From an uncultured Flavobacteriales bacterium (GTDB lineage: Bacteria; Bacteroidota; Bacteroidia; Flavobacteriales_D; Sanyastnellaceae), in NCBI GenBank assembly GCA_938074325.1, contig CALJFZ010000046.1:1-44506 (forward strand): a DNA stretch of 44,506 bases. The letters are read 5' to 3'. Numbering within the stretch: the first letter of the stretch is position 1; each line of letters starts with the position of its first letter. Shown here one piece after another: positions 1 to 8,306 of the stretch. The notes beneath the pieces are model-generated. The model saw nothing but the letters and a program-made list of their open reading frames with translations. It was not told where the DNA came from and searched no databases. Both the position numbers and the translations under genes were made by a program.

Positions 1-37
1 AAGGCCCGGTGCTTCTCGCTTTAAGGTGTGTCTATTT

Positions 38-3000
38 CTATTCTGGGCACGGGTAGCTGTACGCTGCCAAGAATTCGAGCAAATCACCCGAGCCCACCAA
101 TCCGTTGCCATCCACATCGAATGGGCAACTGTTCTCAGCCACCAATTCACAGCTGCCATCGTCTGCCGTTGCATCTGCGTTGTAGTTCGAAGCTTCTGGG
201 TATGTGCAACCCAGCACTTCGTACGTACAGGAGCCGTCGTCGTTCAATGCCAGTGGGCAGTAATTGCTCGCCGACTCGTCGGTGCACCCGTCGAATGAAC
301 AAGAACCGTCGTCATACGTGGCCGCTGGATCGTAGTTCGATGCGTTCGGGTAGGCACAGCCGCCAGCGATGCAAGAGCCGTCATCCACGTTTGCACCTGC
401 GTCATAGTTATCGGCGTTCGGGTTGGTGCAACCGGGGTATTCGCATGAACCATCATCGTCTGTGGCGTCTGCGTCAAAATTCTGGGCTTCCGAATCGGTG
501 CACCCGGGAACTTCCAACTGGTTGCAGATGCCATCTCCATCGTCGTCTTGCAGGCAGTTACCGTCGCAATCGTAGAACGTTTCGGGGAACACACATGAAC
601 CGTCGTCGGTGTTGGCATTCGGATCGTAGTTACAAGCTGTAGGGAACGTACATCCGCCGAATTCACACGAACCGTCGTCATCGGTAGCCGACGGATTGTA
701 GTTATCAGCGCCGGAATCCGTGCAGCCTGCTACTTCCAATTCATCGCATACGCCGTCTCCGTCGGTATCGTTTACGCAATTTCCATCGCAATCGTAGAAT
801 TCGGCTGGGTATTCACAGCTGCCGTCGTTGGCTTCCGCTTCAGCGTCGTAGTTGCACGCGGTCGAATCCGTGCAGCCCAATGCAATCTCAGGGAACACCA
901 ATGTTTCATTGAACACCTGTGGATTCTCACCGTTTTGTGCGCGGTATTGAAGGTTGACCTGAAGGGAAACCTGGCCTGCTGTTGTCAACTGAGCAATCAA
1001 TACCTGCCCGTTTTCATCCGGGAAAGCCAACGGTTCCATATCGGGCAACACGAACCAACTAGCACCAAGCGCGTTGTCCACCTCAAAGGCACCTCCCGCC
1101 TCAAAGTTCGCCGCAGCGGCGTCGGTACCGACCGTGGAGAGGTTCAGGTTGCTGTTCTCTCCGCCGATGGTGAACCAACTGTCGTAAGCGACGTCCGGAT
1201 CCACTTGGTCCGCAAAGGGATTGATGTCACTCGCAAACGCTCCACCGATGGCGTTTTGGTAAAATTCTCCCGTAGTCTCGATGTTCATAGGATTGCCGTC
1301 CTGTGCAAACACCGCGGTCAACTGATCGTTGGGATTCGTGAAGTTGGCATATACACGGAACGTTCGCATGCCCTCTTCCGGTTGGTTCTCGGCGACCATT
1401 TCGTAGGACAGGCCGTTGTAGCTCGGCACGGGGTATTCGCATGTGCCGTCGTCCAACAAAGCTGTGGGATCGTAGTTGCTGGCAGCTGGATCCGTGCAAC
1501 CGGTGCCGGTGATCTCCGCTTGCGGGAACGTCAAGGAAAGCCCTGTAACCTCGAAGGTCTCGTCGTTTTCGTCCCGCAACTGCAGGTTGACCAAGGCGTC
1601 GGTTGAACCGTCTGTTGTTACCTGCGCAAGTAGGACTTTACCGTCCACAGGGACGGCTTGTGTCGATGCACCAGGAATCAAGAACAGTGAACCACCCAAG
1701 AAGGTGTTCACGTTCAACGCACCGCCCGCTTCAAAGGCCGAAGTGAAGACGTCCATGCCCACTGTATTGGACTGATCGTCATCCCCAGGCTCCGCGCCGA
1801 TGGCCAACCAAGAATCGAATTCCAGGGTCGGAACGACCGCGAAGAACGCCGGGTTAATTCCACTGGCGAAAGCGGTTCCAACCGCATCTTGATAGAAAGA
1901 TGACGAAGGAGTCATCTGCCATGGAGAAGCTTCCGTACCGAACAGGGCGGTTACTTCCACGTCATCAGAAGCGAAGTTGGCGTAAAGCCGGTAAGTGGTC
2001 ATTCCAGAAATGCCGTCCTCAGCGTACACTTCGTACGACAGCGATTCGACCAAGCCGCCGAGCCATTCGCATGACCCATTGTCGGTGATGGCTTCCGGAT
2101 CGTAGTTATCCGCGGTCTCCGACGTGCAACCAAACACCTCCAACTCATCGCACAGTCCGTTGCCGTTCAAATCATTCACACATGTGCCGTCGCAGTTGTA
2201 CAACTCCTCAGGGTAAGTGCATGAATTATCGTCGTCGGTCGCGTTGGGATTGTAGTTACAAGCCATCGGATCAAGGCAGCCGGCAGTTTCGAATTCATCG
2301 CATACGCCATCGCCGTCGGCATCGTTCAAGCATGCACCGTCGCAATCGTAGCCGGATTCCGGACCATTGCCCTCGCAATCGCAAGCGCCATCGGCAATGC
2401 CGTCTCCACCGCAGACGCCGCATTCATCCAACTCGGCGCACGAACCATCGTCCACATTGGCTTGGGGATTGTAGTTACACGCCATGCTGTCCGTGCAACC
2501 AGCGATGACGGCTTCACCTGTGCAGTTGCAATTGGCGTCATACGCATCATTCAAAGTCATTGCATCACCGTCGTCACACGCGTCTCCAGGATACGCGCAG
2601 CTACCATCATTGGCTTCGGCTTCCGGATCGAAGTTGCATGCGCCTTCGTCTGTGCAGCCCATGGCTACTTCTGGGAACGTTGCGCTCAACCCATCGGTTT
2701 GGTAGGTGTTGCCCGCTTCATCGTCGTACTGGAAGTTCAACGTCACTGTGCAAATACCGTCAGTGGTCAATTGGGCAACCAGCACTTTATTATCTGCACC
2801 TGCCAATGCATCGGCGGAGGCTCCAGGCAGAACATACCATGAGGCACCAATGAAGGTGTCCACAGTGAAGCCATTGCCTGTATTGAAGCCCGCCAAGTAA
2901 GAATCCAGTCCGACTGAGCCGACCTGACCCGTGCCGAGCGAGTTCTCAGAACCAATGGTCAACCAGCTGTCAAATTCCAGTTCCGGGAAAAACGCGAAGA

Positions 3001-4303
3001 AAGCTGGGTTGATGTCTTGGCCAAAGTCCGAACCCGTCGCCGGGTTGAAGAATGAAGTGGTGGACACAATGCTCAAAGGAGCGTTCTGATTCTCTCCCAC
3101 AGTGCCGTACACGGCAGTCAGTTCATTTGTAGGGGCATCGAAAGTCGCGTACACTCGGTACGTCGTACCGTTTGCAGACGTCGCGTATTCGACCACTTCG
3201 AGGCCAGCAGGACCAGTAGGCATCAAGGTCCCTTCGCAAGAACAGTCGGATTGGTACACATCGTCCACAGTATTTCCGAGGCCGTCATCGCAGGCGTCAC
3301 CCGCAAACGCGCATGACCCGTCGTTTTCCTGTGCCAACGGATCGTAGTTGCACGCCGTGGCATCGGTGCACCCCAGCACAATCTCAACTCCCGCACAAAC
3401 GCAATCGTCGCCGATGGCATCGCCGCTTGTTCCGGCATCCCCATCGTCGCAGCTGTCTCCAATGAAGATGCACGTCCCATCATCTGTGTTCGCTGATGCA
3501 TCGTAGTTGCACGCTGCGGCAGCGGTGCATCCTTCAACAACCGCATCGCCTGTACAACCGCAATTGGCATCGTAAGCATCATTGATGGTCATTGCATCGC
3601 CGTCGTCACAGGTATCTCCCGGGAACACACAACTTCCGTCGTCTGCTTCCGCTGCGTCGTCGTAATTGCAAGCACTGGCATCCGTGCAACCACTCGCAAG
3701 CTCTGGGAACGTAGCAGTCAAGCCAATTTCAGCGGATGTGTTGCCATCCACATCGTCGTACTGGACGTTCAACACGACTGTAACGACGCCGTCCGAGGTG
3801 AGCTGCGCAACAAGCACTTTGTTGTCATCGCCCGATACCGCGTCTGCTGAAGCGCCGGGAAGCACATACCACGATCCACCTGTGAACGAGTCCACGGTAA
3901 AGCCATCACCGTTGTTGAAATCGGCGAGGTAGGTGTCCAGACCAATGGATCCAACTTGGCCAGTGCCAAGTGAGTTCTCCGATCCTATGGTGAACCAACT
4001 GTCGTATTCCAGCTCAGGGAAGAACGCAAAGAATGCCGGATTGAGGTCTTGAGCGAAATCCGATCCCGTGGCCGGATTGAAGAATGAGGTTGTCGTCAAG
4101 ATGCTCAATGGGGCATTTTGCGACTCTCCCACCGTCCCGTATACGGCGATTAATTCGTCGTCAGGCGCATCAAAGGTGACGTACACGCGGTACGTAGTTC
4201 CGTATTCCGAGGTCGCGTACACTTCCGTCTCCAACCCAGTGAGGGTGGCGAACGAAGTCGACGCGAAGCATGCTCCAACGAGGAGCAACAGTAAATTTCG
4301 CAT
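38..4303 (-). CDS. large secreted repeat protein with GCTD/DDGSC Cys-rich repeats
   Basis: A 1421-residue exported protein of unknown function. I chose the ATG at 4303 because it gives a clean Sec signal peptide (MRNLLLLLVGACFASTSFA); the frame stays open upstream but lacks one. Four related beta-rich modules of about 180 residues lie at roughly 24-204, 367-548, 750-934 and 962-1142, sharing TTYRVYATFDAP, NPAFFAFFPELEFDSW and (A/S)W(Y/F)VLP. Between and after them are sixteen copies of a ~21-residue unit of the form GCTDxxACNYDPxAxxDDGSC, eight of them in the C-terminal tail, plus four CDDG...NCxCTG units and four YDCDGxCVNDxDGDGVCDELE units that look like calcium-binding loops. The last ~30 residues hold a dockerin-like DVDGNGLVGSGDLLEF element between cysteines. 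No classical T9SS C-terminal domain is visible. A surface or matrix protein is inferred; the real role is unknown. Confidence 0.85.
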   Translation of the reverse strand: MRNLLLLLVGACFASTSFATLTGLETEVYATSEYGTTYRVYVTFDAPDDELIAVYGTVGESQNAPLSILTTTSFFNPATGSDFAQDLNPAFFAFFPELEYDSWFTIGSENSLGTGQVGSIGLDTYLADFNNGDGFTVDSFTGGSWYVLPGASADAVSGDDNKVLVAQLTSDGVVTVVLNVQYDDVDGNTSAEIGLTATFPELASGCTDASACNYDDAAEADDGSCVFPGDTCDDGDAMTINDAYDANCGCTGDAVVEGCTAAAACNYDASANTDDGTCIFIGDSCDDGDAGTSGDAIGDDCVCAGVEIVLGCTDATACNYDPLAQENDGSCAFAGDACDDGLGNTVDDVYQSDCSCEGTLMPTGPAGLEVVEYATSANGTTYRVYATFDAPTNELTAVYGTVGENQNAPLSIVSTTSFFNPATGSDFGQDINPAFFAFFPELEFDSWLTIGSENSLGTGQVGSVGLDSYLAGFNTGNGFTVDTFIGASWYVLPGASADALAGADNKVLVAQLTTDGICTVTLNFQYDDEAGNTYQTDGLSATFPEVAMGCTDEGACNFDPEAEANDGSCAYPGDACDDGDAMTLNDAYDANCNCTGEAVIAGCTDSMACNYNPQANVDDGSCAELDECGVCGGDGIADGACDCEGNGPESGYDCDGACLNDADGDGVCDEFETAGCLDPMACNYNPNATDDDNSCTYPEELYNCDGTCVNDLNGNGLCDELEVFGCTSETADNYDPEAITDNGSCEWLGGLVESLSYEVYAEDGISGMTTYRLYANFASDDVEVTALFGTEASPWQMTPSSSFYQDAVGTAFASGINPAFFAVVPTLEFDSWLAIGAEPGDDDQSNTVGMDVFTSAFEAGGALNVNTFLGGSLFLIPGASTQAVPVDGKVLLAQVTTDGSTDALVNLQLRDENDETFEVTGLSLTFPQAEITGTGCTDPAASNYDPTALLDDGTCEYPVPSYNGLSYEMVAENQPEEGMRTFRVYANFTNPNDQLTAVFAQDGNPMNIETTGEFYQNAIGGAFASDINPFADQVDPDVAYDSWFTIGGENSNLNLSTVGTDAAAANFEAGGAFEVDNALGASWFVLPDMEPLAFPDENGQVLIAQLTTAGQVSLQVNLQYRAQNGENPQVFNETLVFPEIALGCTDSTACNYDAEAEANDGSCEYPAEFYDCDGNCVNDTDGDGVCDELEVAGCTDSGADNYNPSATDDDGSCEFGGCTFPTACNYDPNANTDDGSCVFPETFYDCDGNCLQDDDGDGICNQLEVPGCTDSEAQNFDADATDDDGSCEYPGCTNPNADNYDAGANVDDGSCIAGGCAYPNASNYDPAATYDDGSCSFDGCTDESASNYCPLALNDDGSCTYEVLGCTYPEASNYNADATADDGSCELVAENSCPFDVDGNGLVGSGDLLEFLAAYSYPCPE

Positions 4304-4342
4304 AGGTCTTGGGGTTACGATTGCTTGGTAGTTGTGAATTTG

Positions 4343-4372
4343 CAAACTACGATGCAAGCAACGAAAGCGCAA
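4343..4372 (-). promoter_or_regulatory. possible promoter of the secreted repeat protein
   Basis: On the minus strand TTG (4372-4370) is followed after 20 bases by TAGTTTG (4349-4343), close to the Bacteroidota -33 TTTG / -7 TAnnTTTG pattern but one base short between TA and TTTG. It would give a leader of about 35 bases before the ATG at 4303. Weak match. Confidence 0.3.
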
Positions 4373-4388
4373 CCCCGTTTAAACGACG

Positions 4389-6008
4389 CTATCGATTCAA
4401 CCGTTGGATCAAGTGCTGCGTACTGGCATCATGCGCCGCATGGGCGATGCTACCGGACCATTCACCCAGGATGTTCTTGGCCAACACCTTTCCCAATTCA
4501 ACACCCCATTGGTCGTAGCTACACACGTTCCAAAGCAAGCCTTGAATGAAAATGCGGTGTTCGTAGAGAGCGATGAGCTGCCCCACATTTGCCGGACTCA
4601 ACTCATCAAGGAGCATGAATGTGCTGGGGCGATTGCCTTTGAACACACGATGCGGTGCAATGGCATCGATGGCATCAGCATCCCGACCGGCGGCGGCCAT
4701 TTCGTTCCTCACTTCCTTTTCGGTCCTTCCACACATCAACGCTTCCGCTTGCGCTACCGCATTGGCCAGCAATTTCGTGTGGTGATCTTCAAACTGTGAG
4801 AGCGGTGCCTCCACGGCGATGATGTCTGCGGGATGTATGCTGGTGCCTTGGTGCAGGAGCTGGTAAAAAGCATGCTGGCCGTTGGTGCCCGCCTCGCCCC
4901 AAACCACCGGACCGGTCAGGTGCTCAACCGGCTTTCCATCCCGTCCAACGTATTTCCCATTGCTTTCCATGTCCGCCTGCTGCAGATACGCTGGGAAGCG
5001 ATCCAGGTCTTGCGCATATGGCAACACCACATGGGTGGCAAATCCTAAATATTCACGGTACCAAATGCCGAGCAAGGCCGAAATCAACGGCACATTCTCT
5101 GCTGCAGGAGCGGTCGCGAAATGGCGATCCATGGCGCGGGCCCCTTCGAGCAACTCGTTGAACGCTCGGCTTCCGACTGCGCAAGCGATGCTCAGCCCCA
5201 CCGGCCCCCACAAACTGTAGCGACCACCCACCCAATCTTTGAAACCGAAGATGTGATCGGCATCGACGCCGAAGGCGACGGCTGCCGGGATGTTCGTGGA
5301 CACTGCAGCGAAGTGTTGATCGATGGCCTGCTCTCCCAACGCTGCCACCAACCAGGCCTTGGCTGCGTCGGCATTGGCCATGGTCTCTTGCGTGGTAAAG
5401 GTCTTGCTCACCACGAGGAACAACGTCGAAGCCGGGTTCAACCCTTCCAAAACGGATTCGAGATGAGCACCGTCTACGTTGCTGACAAAGTGAACCTTGG
5501 GTCCGCCGTTGCTATGCTTTCGAAGTGCTTTGGTCACCATCAGTGGACCGAGGTCGGAACCGCCGATACCGATGTTGACCACATCGGTGATGCGACCGGA
5601 ACTGCGCACGGAATCGGCATAAGCTCCGAACGCTTTTCGCGTCGAGAGGACATCATCCATCACGTCCTCACCATCGACCTTGAAATCATCCCCTTCCAGC
5701 CCACGCAAGGCCATGTGCAAAACGGAGCGGTCTTCGGTCTGGTTGATGTGCTCTCCTGCAAATAGCTGGCGGACACCTTCTTCCCATCCCGCCTCTTCTG
5801 CGAGCGCAACAAGAGCCTCCATAACTTCTGCCGTGACCCGGTGCTTGGACCAGTCGATGTACAGGCCGTTCACTGAAGCGGACATACGCTGCAGTCGGCT
5901 TTCGTCATTGGCAAAAAGATCACGCAAGTGCGCTTGGCCTACACTTTGAGCCAGGTCAACGAGCCGTTGATGCGCCTTTGACGCACGCAGGTGAAAGGGC
6001 TTCAACAT
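4389..6008 (-). CDS. pgi: glucose-6-phosphate isomerase
   Basis: Interconverts glucose 6-phosphate and fructose 6-phosphate in the cytoplasm (glycolysis and gluconeogenesis). At 539 residues it matches the ~550-residue bacterial form. Visible family signatures are NIGIGGSDLGPLMV (sugar-phosphate loop, about residue 147), VSKTFTTQETM, WVGGRYSLWGPVGL, GEAGTNGQHAFYQLLHQGT with the catalytic Glu/His region, and the C-terminal QWGVELGK with the active-site Lys. The start lies three bases after the stop of the aldolase gene on the same strand, so the two are almost certainly co-transcribed as fba-pgi. Nothing unusual is seen. Confidence 0.97.
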   Translation of the reverse strand: MLKPFHLRASKAHQRLVDLAQSVGQAHLRDLFANDESRLQRMSASVNGLYIDWSKHRVTAEVMEALVALAEEAGWEEGVRQLFAGEHINQTEDRSVLHMALRGLEGDDFKVDGEDVMDDVLSTRKAFGAYADSVRSSGRITDVVNIGIGGSDLGPLMVTKALRKHSNGGPKVHFVSNVDGAHLESVLEGLNPASTLFLVVSKTFTTQETMANADAAKAWLVAALGEQAIDQHFAAVSTNIPAAVAFGVDADHIFGFKDWVGGRYSLWGPVGLSIACAVGSRAFNELLEGARAMDRHFATAPAAENVPLISALLGIWYREYLGFATHVVLPYAQDLDRFPAYLQQADMESNGKYVGRDGKPVEHLTGPVVWGEAGTNGQHAFYQLLHQGTSIHPADIIAVEAPLSQFEDHHTKLLANAVAQAEALMCGRTEKEVRNEMAAAGRDADAIDAIAPHRVFKGNRPSTFMLLDELSPANVGQLIALYEHRIFIQGLLWNVCSYDQWGVELGKVLAKNILGEWSGSIAHAAHDASTQHLIQRLNR

Positions 6009-6011
6009 GAA

Positions 6012-7082
6012 TCAGGCGTTGCGGTTCACGCAATTGAGGTCTTCAAAGGCTTGCTTGAGGCGAGCAACAAAGTAGCCCTCCCCTTGGCGCAACCAAACAC
6101 GCGGGTCGTACTTCTTTTTGTTCGGTACATCAGCGCCTTCCGGATTCCCGATTTGCGTCTTGAGGTATTCAATGTTTTCTGTGACGTAATCGCGGATACC
6201 GCTGAGGAACGCCCACTGCATATCGGTGTCGATGTTCATCTTGATGGCACCGTATGAAATGGCTTCGCGGATTTCCTCCACGGTCGAGCCACTTCCTCCG
6301 TGGAACACGAAATCCACGGGGTTGGCGTCAGTTTTGAACTTCTCCTCGATGAACTTCTGGCTGTTGTCCAAGATTTTGGGGGTCAGCGTCACGTTGCCAG
6401 GCTTGTATACGCCGTGAACATTTCCAAAGGCCGCAGCCACCGTAAACTGATCGCTGATGGTGCTCAATTCCTCGTAGGCGTATGCCACTTCCTCGGGTTG
6501 GGTGTAGAGCTTGCTGCTGTCGATGTCGGTATTGTCAACACCGTCTTCTTCCCCGCCAGTCACGCCCAATTCAATCTCGAGGAACATGCCCAACTTGTGC
6601 ATACGCTCCAAATAGGGTTTGCACGTAGAGATGTTCTCCTCAATAGGCTCTTCACTCAGGTCGATCATGTGCGAACTGAAAAGCGGCTGGCCCGTCGCGG
6701 CGAAATGCGCTTCACTTGCATCGAGCAATCCATCGATCCATGGCAACAGTTTGCGCGCGCAGTGGTCCGTGTGCAGGATTACAGGAACGCCGTAAGCCTT
6801 CGCCATGGTGTGCACGTGGTGAGCGCCAGCGATGGAACCCAATACTGCGTTTTCCTGGTTGTGCAATTTCAATCCTTTTCCTGCGGTAAACGCAGCGCCA
6901 CCGTTTGAAAACTGGATGATGACCGGCGAATTCAAGTCGCGTGCTGTCTCAAGAACAGCGTTGATGGAATTGGTTCCAATGACATTGACAGCAGGGAGGG
7001 CATACCCATTGGCTTGGGCATCTTCAAAAACCTCACGCACTTCTTTTCCCCACAGTACGCCAGGACGAAATTTTTGACTCAT
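6012..7082 (-). CDS. fbaA: fructose-bisphosphate aldolase, class II
   Basis: Zinc-dependent cleavage of fructose 1,6-bisphosphate to dihydroxyacetone phosphate and glyceraldehyde 3-phosphate. The ATG at 7082 (MSQKFRPGVLWGKEV) gives 356 residues, close to E. coli FbaA (359); the open frame upstream adds 17 residues that look non-coding. Class II motifs are present: VILHTDHCARKLLPWIDGL (first zinc His), EIELGVTGGEEDGVDN, AAFGNVHGVYKPGNV (zinc His) and VFHGGSGS with the phosphate-binding loop, then NIDTDMQWAF. It is first in an fba-pgi pair. A TAGTTTTG box at 7108-7101 is a plausible -7 element. Confidence 0.97.
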   Translation of the reverse strand: MSQKFRPGVLWGKEVREVFEDAQANGYALPAVNVIGTNSINAVLETARDLNSPVIIQFSNGGAAFTAGKGLKLHNQENAVLGSIAGAHHVHTMAKAYGVPVILHTDHCARKLLPWIDGLLDASEAHFAATGQPLFSSHMIDLSEEPIEENISTCKPYLERMHKLGMFLEIELGVTGGEEDGVDNTDIDSSKLYTQPEEVAYAYEELSTISDQFTVAAAFGNVHGVYKPGNVTLTPKILDNSQKFIEEKFKTDANPVDFVFHGGSGSTVEEIREAISYGAIKMNIDTDMQWAFLSGIRDYVTENIEYLKTQIGNPEGADVPNKKKYDPRVWLRQGEGYFVARLKQAFEDLNCVNRNA

Positions 7083-7100
7083 GGTTAGCAATTTGGAGCG

Positions 7101-7108
7101 CAAAACTA
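7101..7108 (-). promoter_or_regulatory. -7 box (TAnnTTTG) of fba-pgi
   Basis: The minus strand reads TAGTTTTG, an exact match to the Bacteroidota primary-sigma -7 consensus TAnnTTTG, 18 bases before the aldolase ATG. A TTG at 7133-7131 lies 22 bases upstream and could be the -33 element, slightly farther than usual. Confidence 0.5.
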
Positions 7109-7189
7109 CGCCCTGCTTTTGACATAACCCCAAGGATTAATGCAATCTTCACGCAGCATGTGCACCACGCGTCAGAAGGCATGTACAGT

Positions 7190-7687
7190 CTACATTCCCG
7201 AAGCAGCGTCCAGGTTTTGCAATGATTGACGCGCCCAGGTGGCTGCCTCCGATTCCGGGTGGACCTCAATGACCTGCTGGTAGGTCTTGCGAGCCTGTTC
7301 GCGGTCGTTCAATTCGACTTCAGCAATGAAGCCAACCAAAAACGCACATACCGAGCGTTTTTCATACGCCGCGTAGTGATCGTGCACATCCCGAAGCTGG
7401 GTCATGGCCTCCTGGAACCGTCCAGCTGAACGCAGAAGATCTGCACGGCGAAACAGCGCTTCCGGTGTAAATGCATCGTCATGACACGCATTGGCGAAGT
7501 CGGCATACGCACGCATCAACGCAGCGCGCGCCTCTGCATCAACCGATAACCCGCCAGCAAGCATCGCTTGCTCCATGGCTTCGATGTCCTCTCGGAGCTG
7601 CTTGCATTCACCTTTTGAATCGCCGCCGCAGGAAGCGAGCACCAACGCGACCCCCAACGCCAACACGATGGTCCATGGCGTCTTCAT
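7190..7687 (-). CDS. lipoprotein with TPR-like helices
   Basis: A 165-residue predicted lipoprotein. The signal peptide MKTPWTIVLALGVALVLASC ends in a lipobox (LASC, Cys20). The mature part is helical and reads like two or three tetratricopeptide-type units, e.g. FTPEALFRRADLLRSAGRFQEAMTQ and LNDREQARKTYQQVIEVHPESEAATWARQSL, resembling TolA-associated YbgF or BamD-type repeats. Its ATG overlaps the stop of the peptide deformylase gene by four bases (ATGA), so it is translationally coupled to def. A periplasmic scaffolding role is inferred from the fold only. Confidence 0.85.
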   Translation of the reverse strand: MKTPWTIVLALGVALVLASCGGDSKGECKQLREDIEAMEQAMLAGGLSVDAEARAALMRAYADFANACHDDAFTPEALFRRADLLRSAGRFQEAMTQLRDVHDHYAAYEKRSVCAFLVGFIAEVELNDREQARKTYQQVIEVHPESEAATWARQSLQNLDAASGM

Positions 7688-8256
7688 CGCTTGCGTTTAG
7701 AAAATTTCATACGGTAGTCGGCCGGTACCTTTCCAAGACCGATGTCCCGCAACTTACCGTGCAGCAATCTGCGTTTGATGGGCGTGATGTGGTCCGTGAT
7801 AAGTACGCCGTCCAAGTGATCGTTTTCGTGTTGCACGATGCGAGCTGCTACGCCGGAAAGGCGCTCTTCCACCAGCTCCCATTTCTCGTTGTAATACTCC
7901 ACGCTGATGGTTTCCGGACGCTCTACCCCCTCCCGGATGCCGGGGATAGACAAGCACCCTTCTTCCATGGAGGTCTGTTCTTCCGATGGATCAAAAATGA
8001 CGGGATTGATCATGACCCGCTTGAAATCTTTGCACCCCGGATCTCCTCCTTCCCCTTCTGCGAAAGGAGAACCATCGCATACGAACAAGCGAACAGAAAG
8101 CCCTACCTGCGGCGCGGCCAACCCCACCCCATCGGCCTCGTACATGGTTTCCCACATGTTTTCGACCAACTCAGCCAATCCCGCATGTCCTTGCTCAATG
8201 TCTTCGGCTTCGGCCTTCAAAACCGGGTCGCCGTATGCTACAATGGGTAAAATCAT
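7684..8256 (-). CDS. def: peptide deformylase
   Basis: Removes the formyl group from the N-terminal methionine of nascent proteins; metal-dependent cytoplasmic enzyme. At 190 residues it carries all three family motifs in order: GVGLAAPQVG (motif 1, about residue 44), EGCLSIPG (motif 2, metal Cys) and QHENDHLDG (motif 3, two metal His and the catalytic Glu). The ATG at 8256 sits four bases after a perfect TAACTTTG box, which suggests that the transcript starts at or next to the ATG. It is divergent from ribB and overlaps the downstream lipoprotein gene by four bases. Confidence 0.97.
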   Translation of the reverse strand: MILPIVAYGDPVLKAEAEDIEQGHAGLAELVENMWETMYEADGVGLAAPQVGLSVRLFVCDGSPFAEGEGGDPGCKDFKRVMINPVIFDPSEEQTSMEEGCLSIPGIREGVERPETISVEYYNEKWELVEERLSGVAARIVQHENDHLDGVLITDHITPIKRRLLHGKLRDIGLGKVPADYRMKFSKRKR

Positions 8257-8260
8257 GGCG

Positions 8261-8268
8261 CAAAGTTA
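8261..8268 (-). promoter_or_regulatory. -7 box of def, leaderless spacing
   Basis: The minus strand reads TAACTTTG, then CGCC, then the def ATG. This is an exact TAnnTTTG match with only four bases to the start codon, so transcription should begin at about the A of ATG. It lies back to back with the ribB box at 8295-8302. Confidence 0.6.
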
Positions 8269-8294
8269 GGGCAGTTATTCGGCGAGGTTCACCC

Positions 8295-8302
8295 TACTTT
8301 TG
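8295..8302 (+). promoter_or_regulatory. -7 box of ribB, leaderless spacing
   Basis: TACTTTTG followed by CATC and the ATG at 8307. Exact TAnnTTTG consensus at the same four-base distance from the start codon as for def. A second in-frame ATG at 8313 is an alternative start if the transcript begins a few bases later. Confidence 0.6.
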
Positions 8303-8306
8303 CATC

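Noticed and set aside
38-4303. Regularly spaced similar DNA units that could look like a CRISPR-type or tandem repeat array
   Set aside because: The period and the conservation follow codons of the GCTD...DDGSC protein repeats in one long open frame; there are no identical short repeats with unique spacers.
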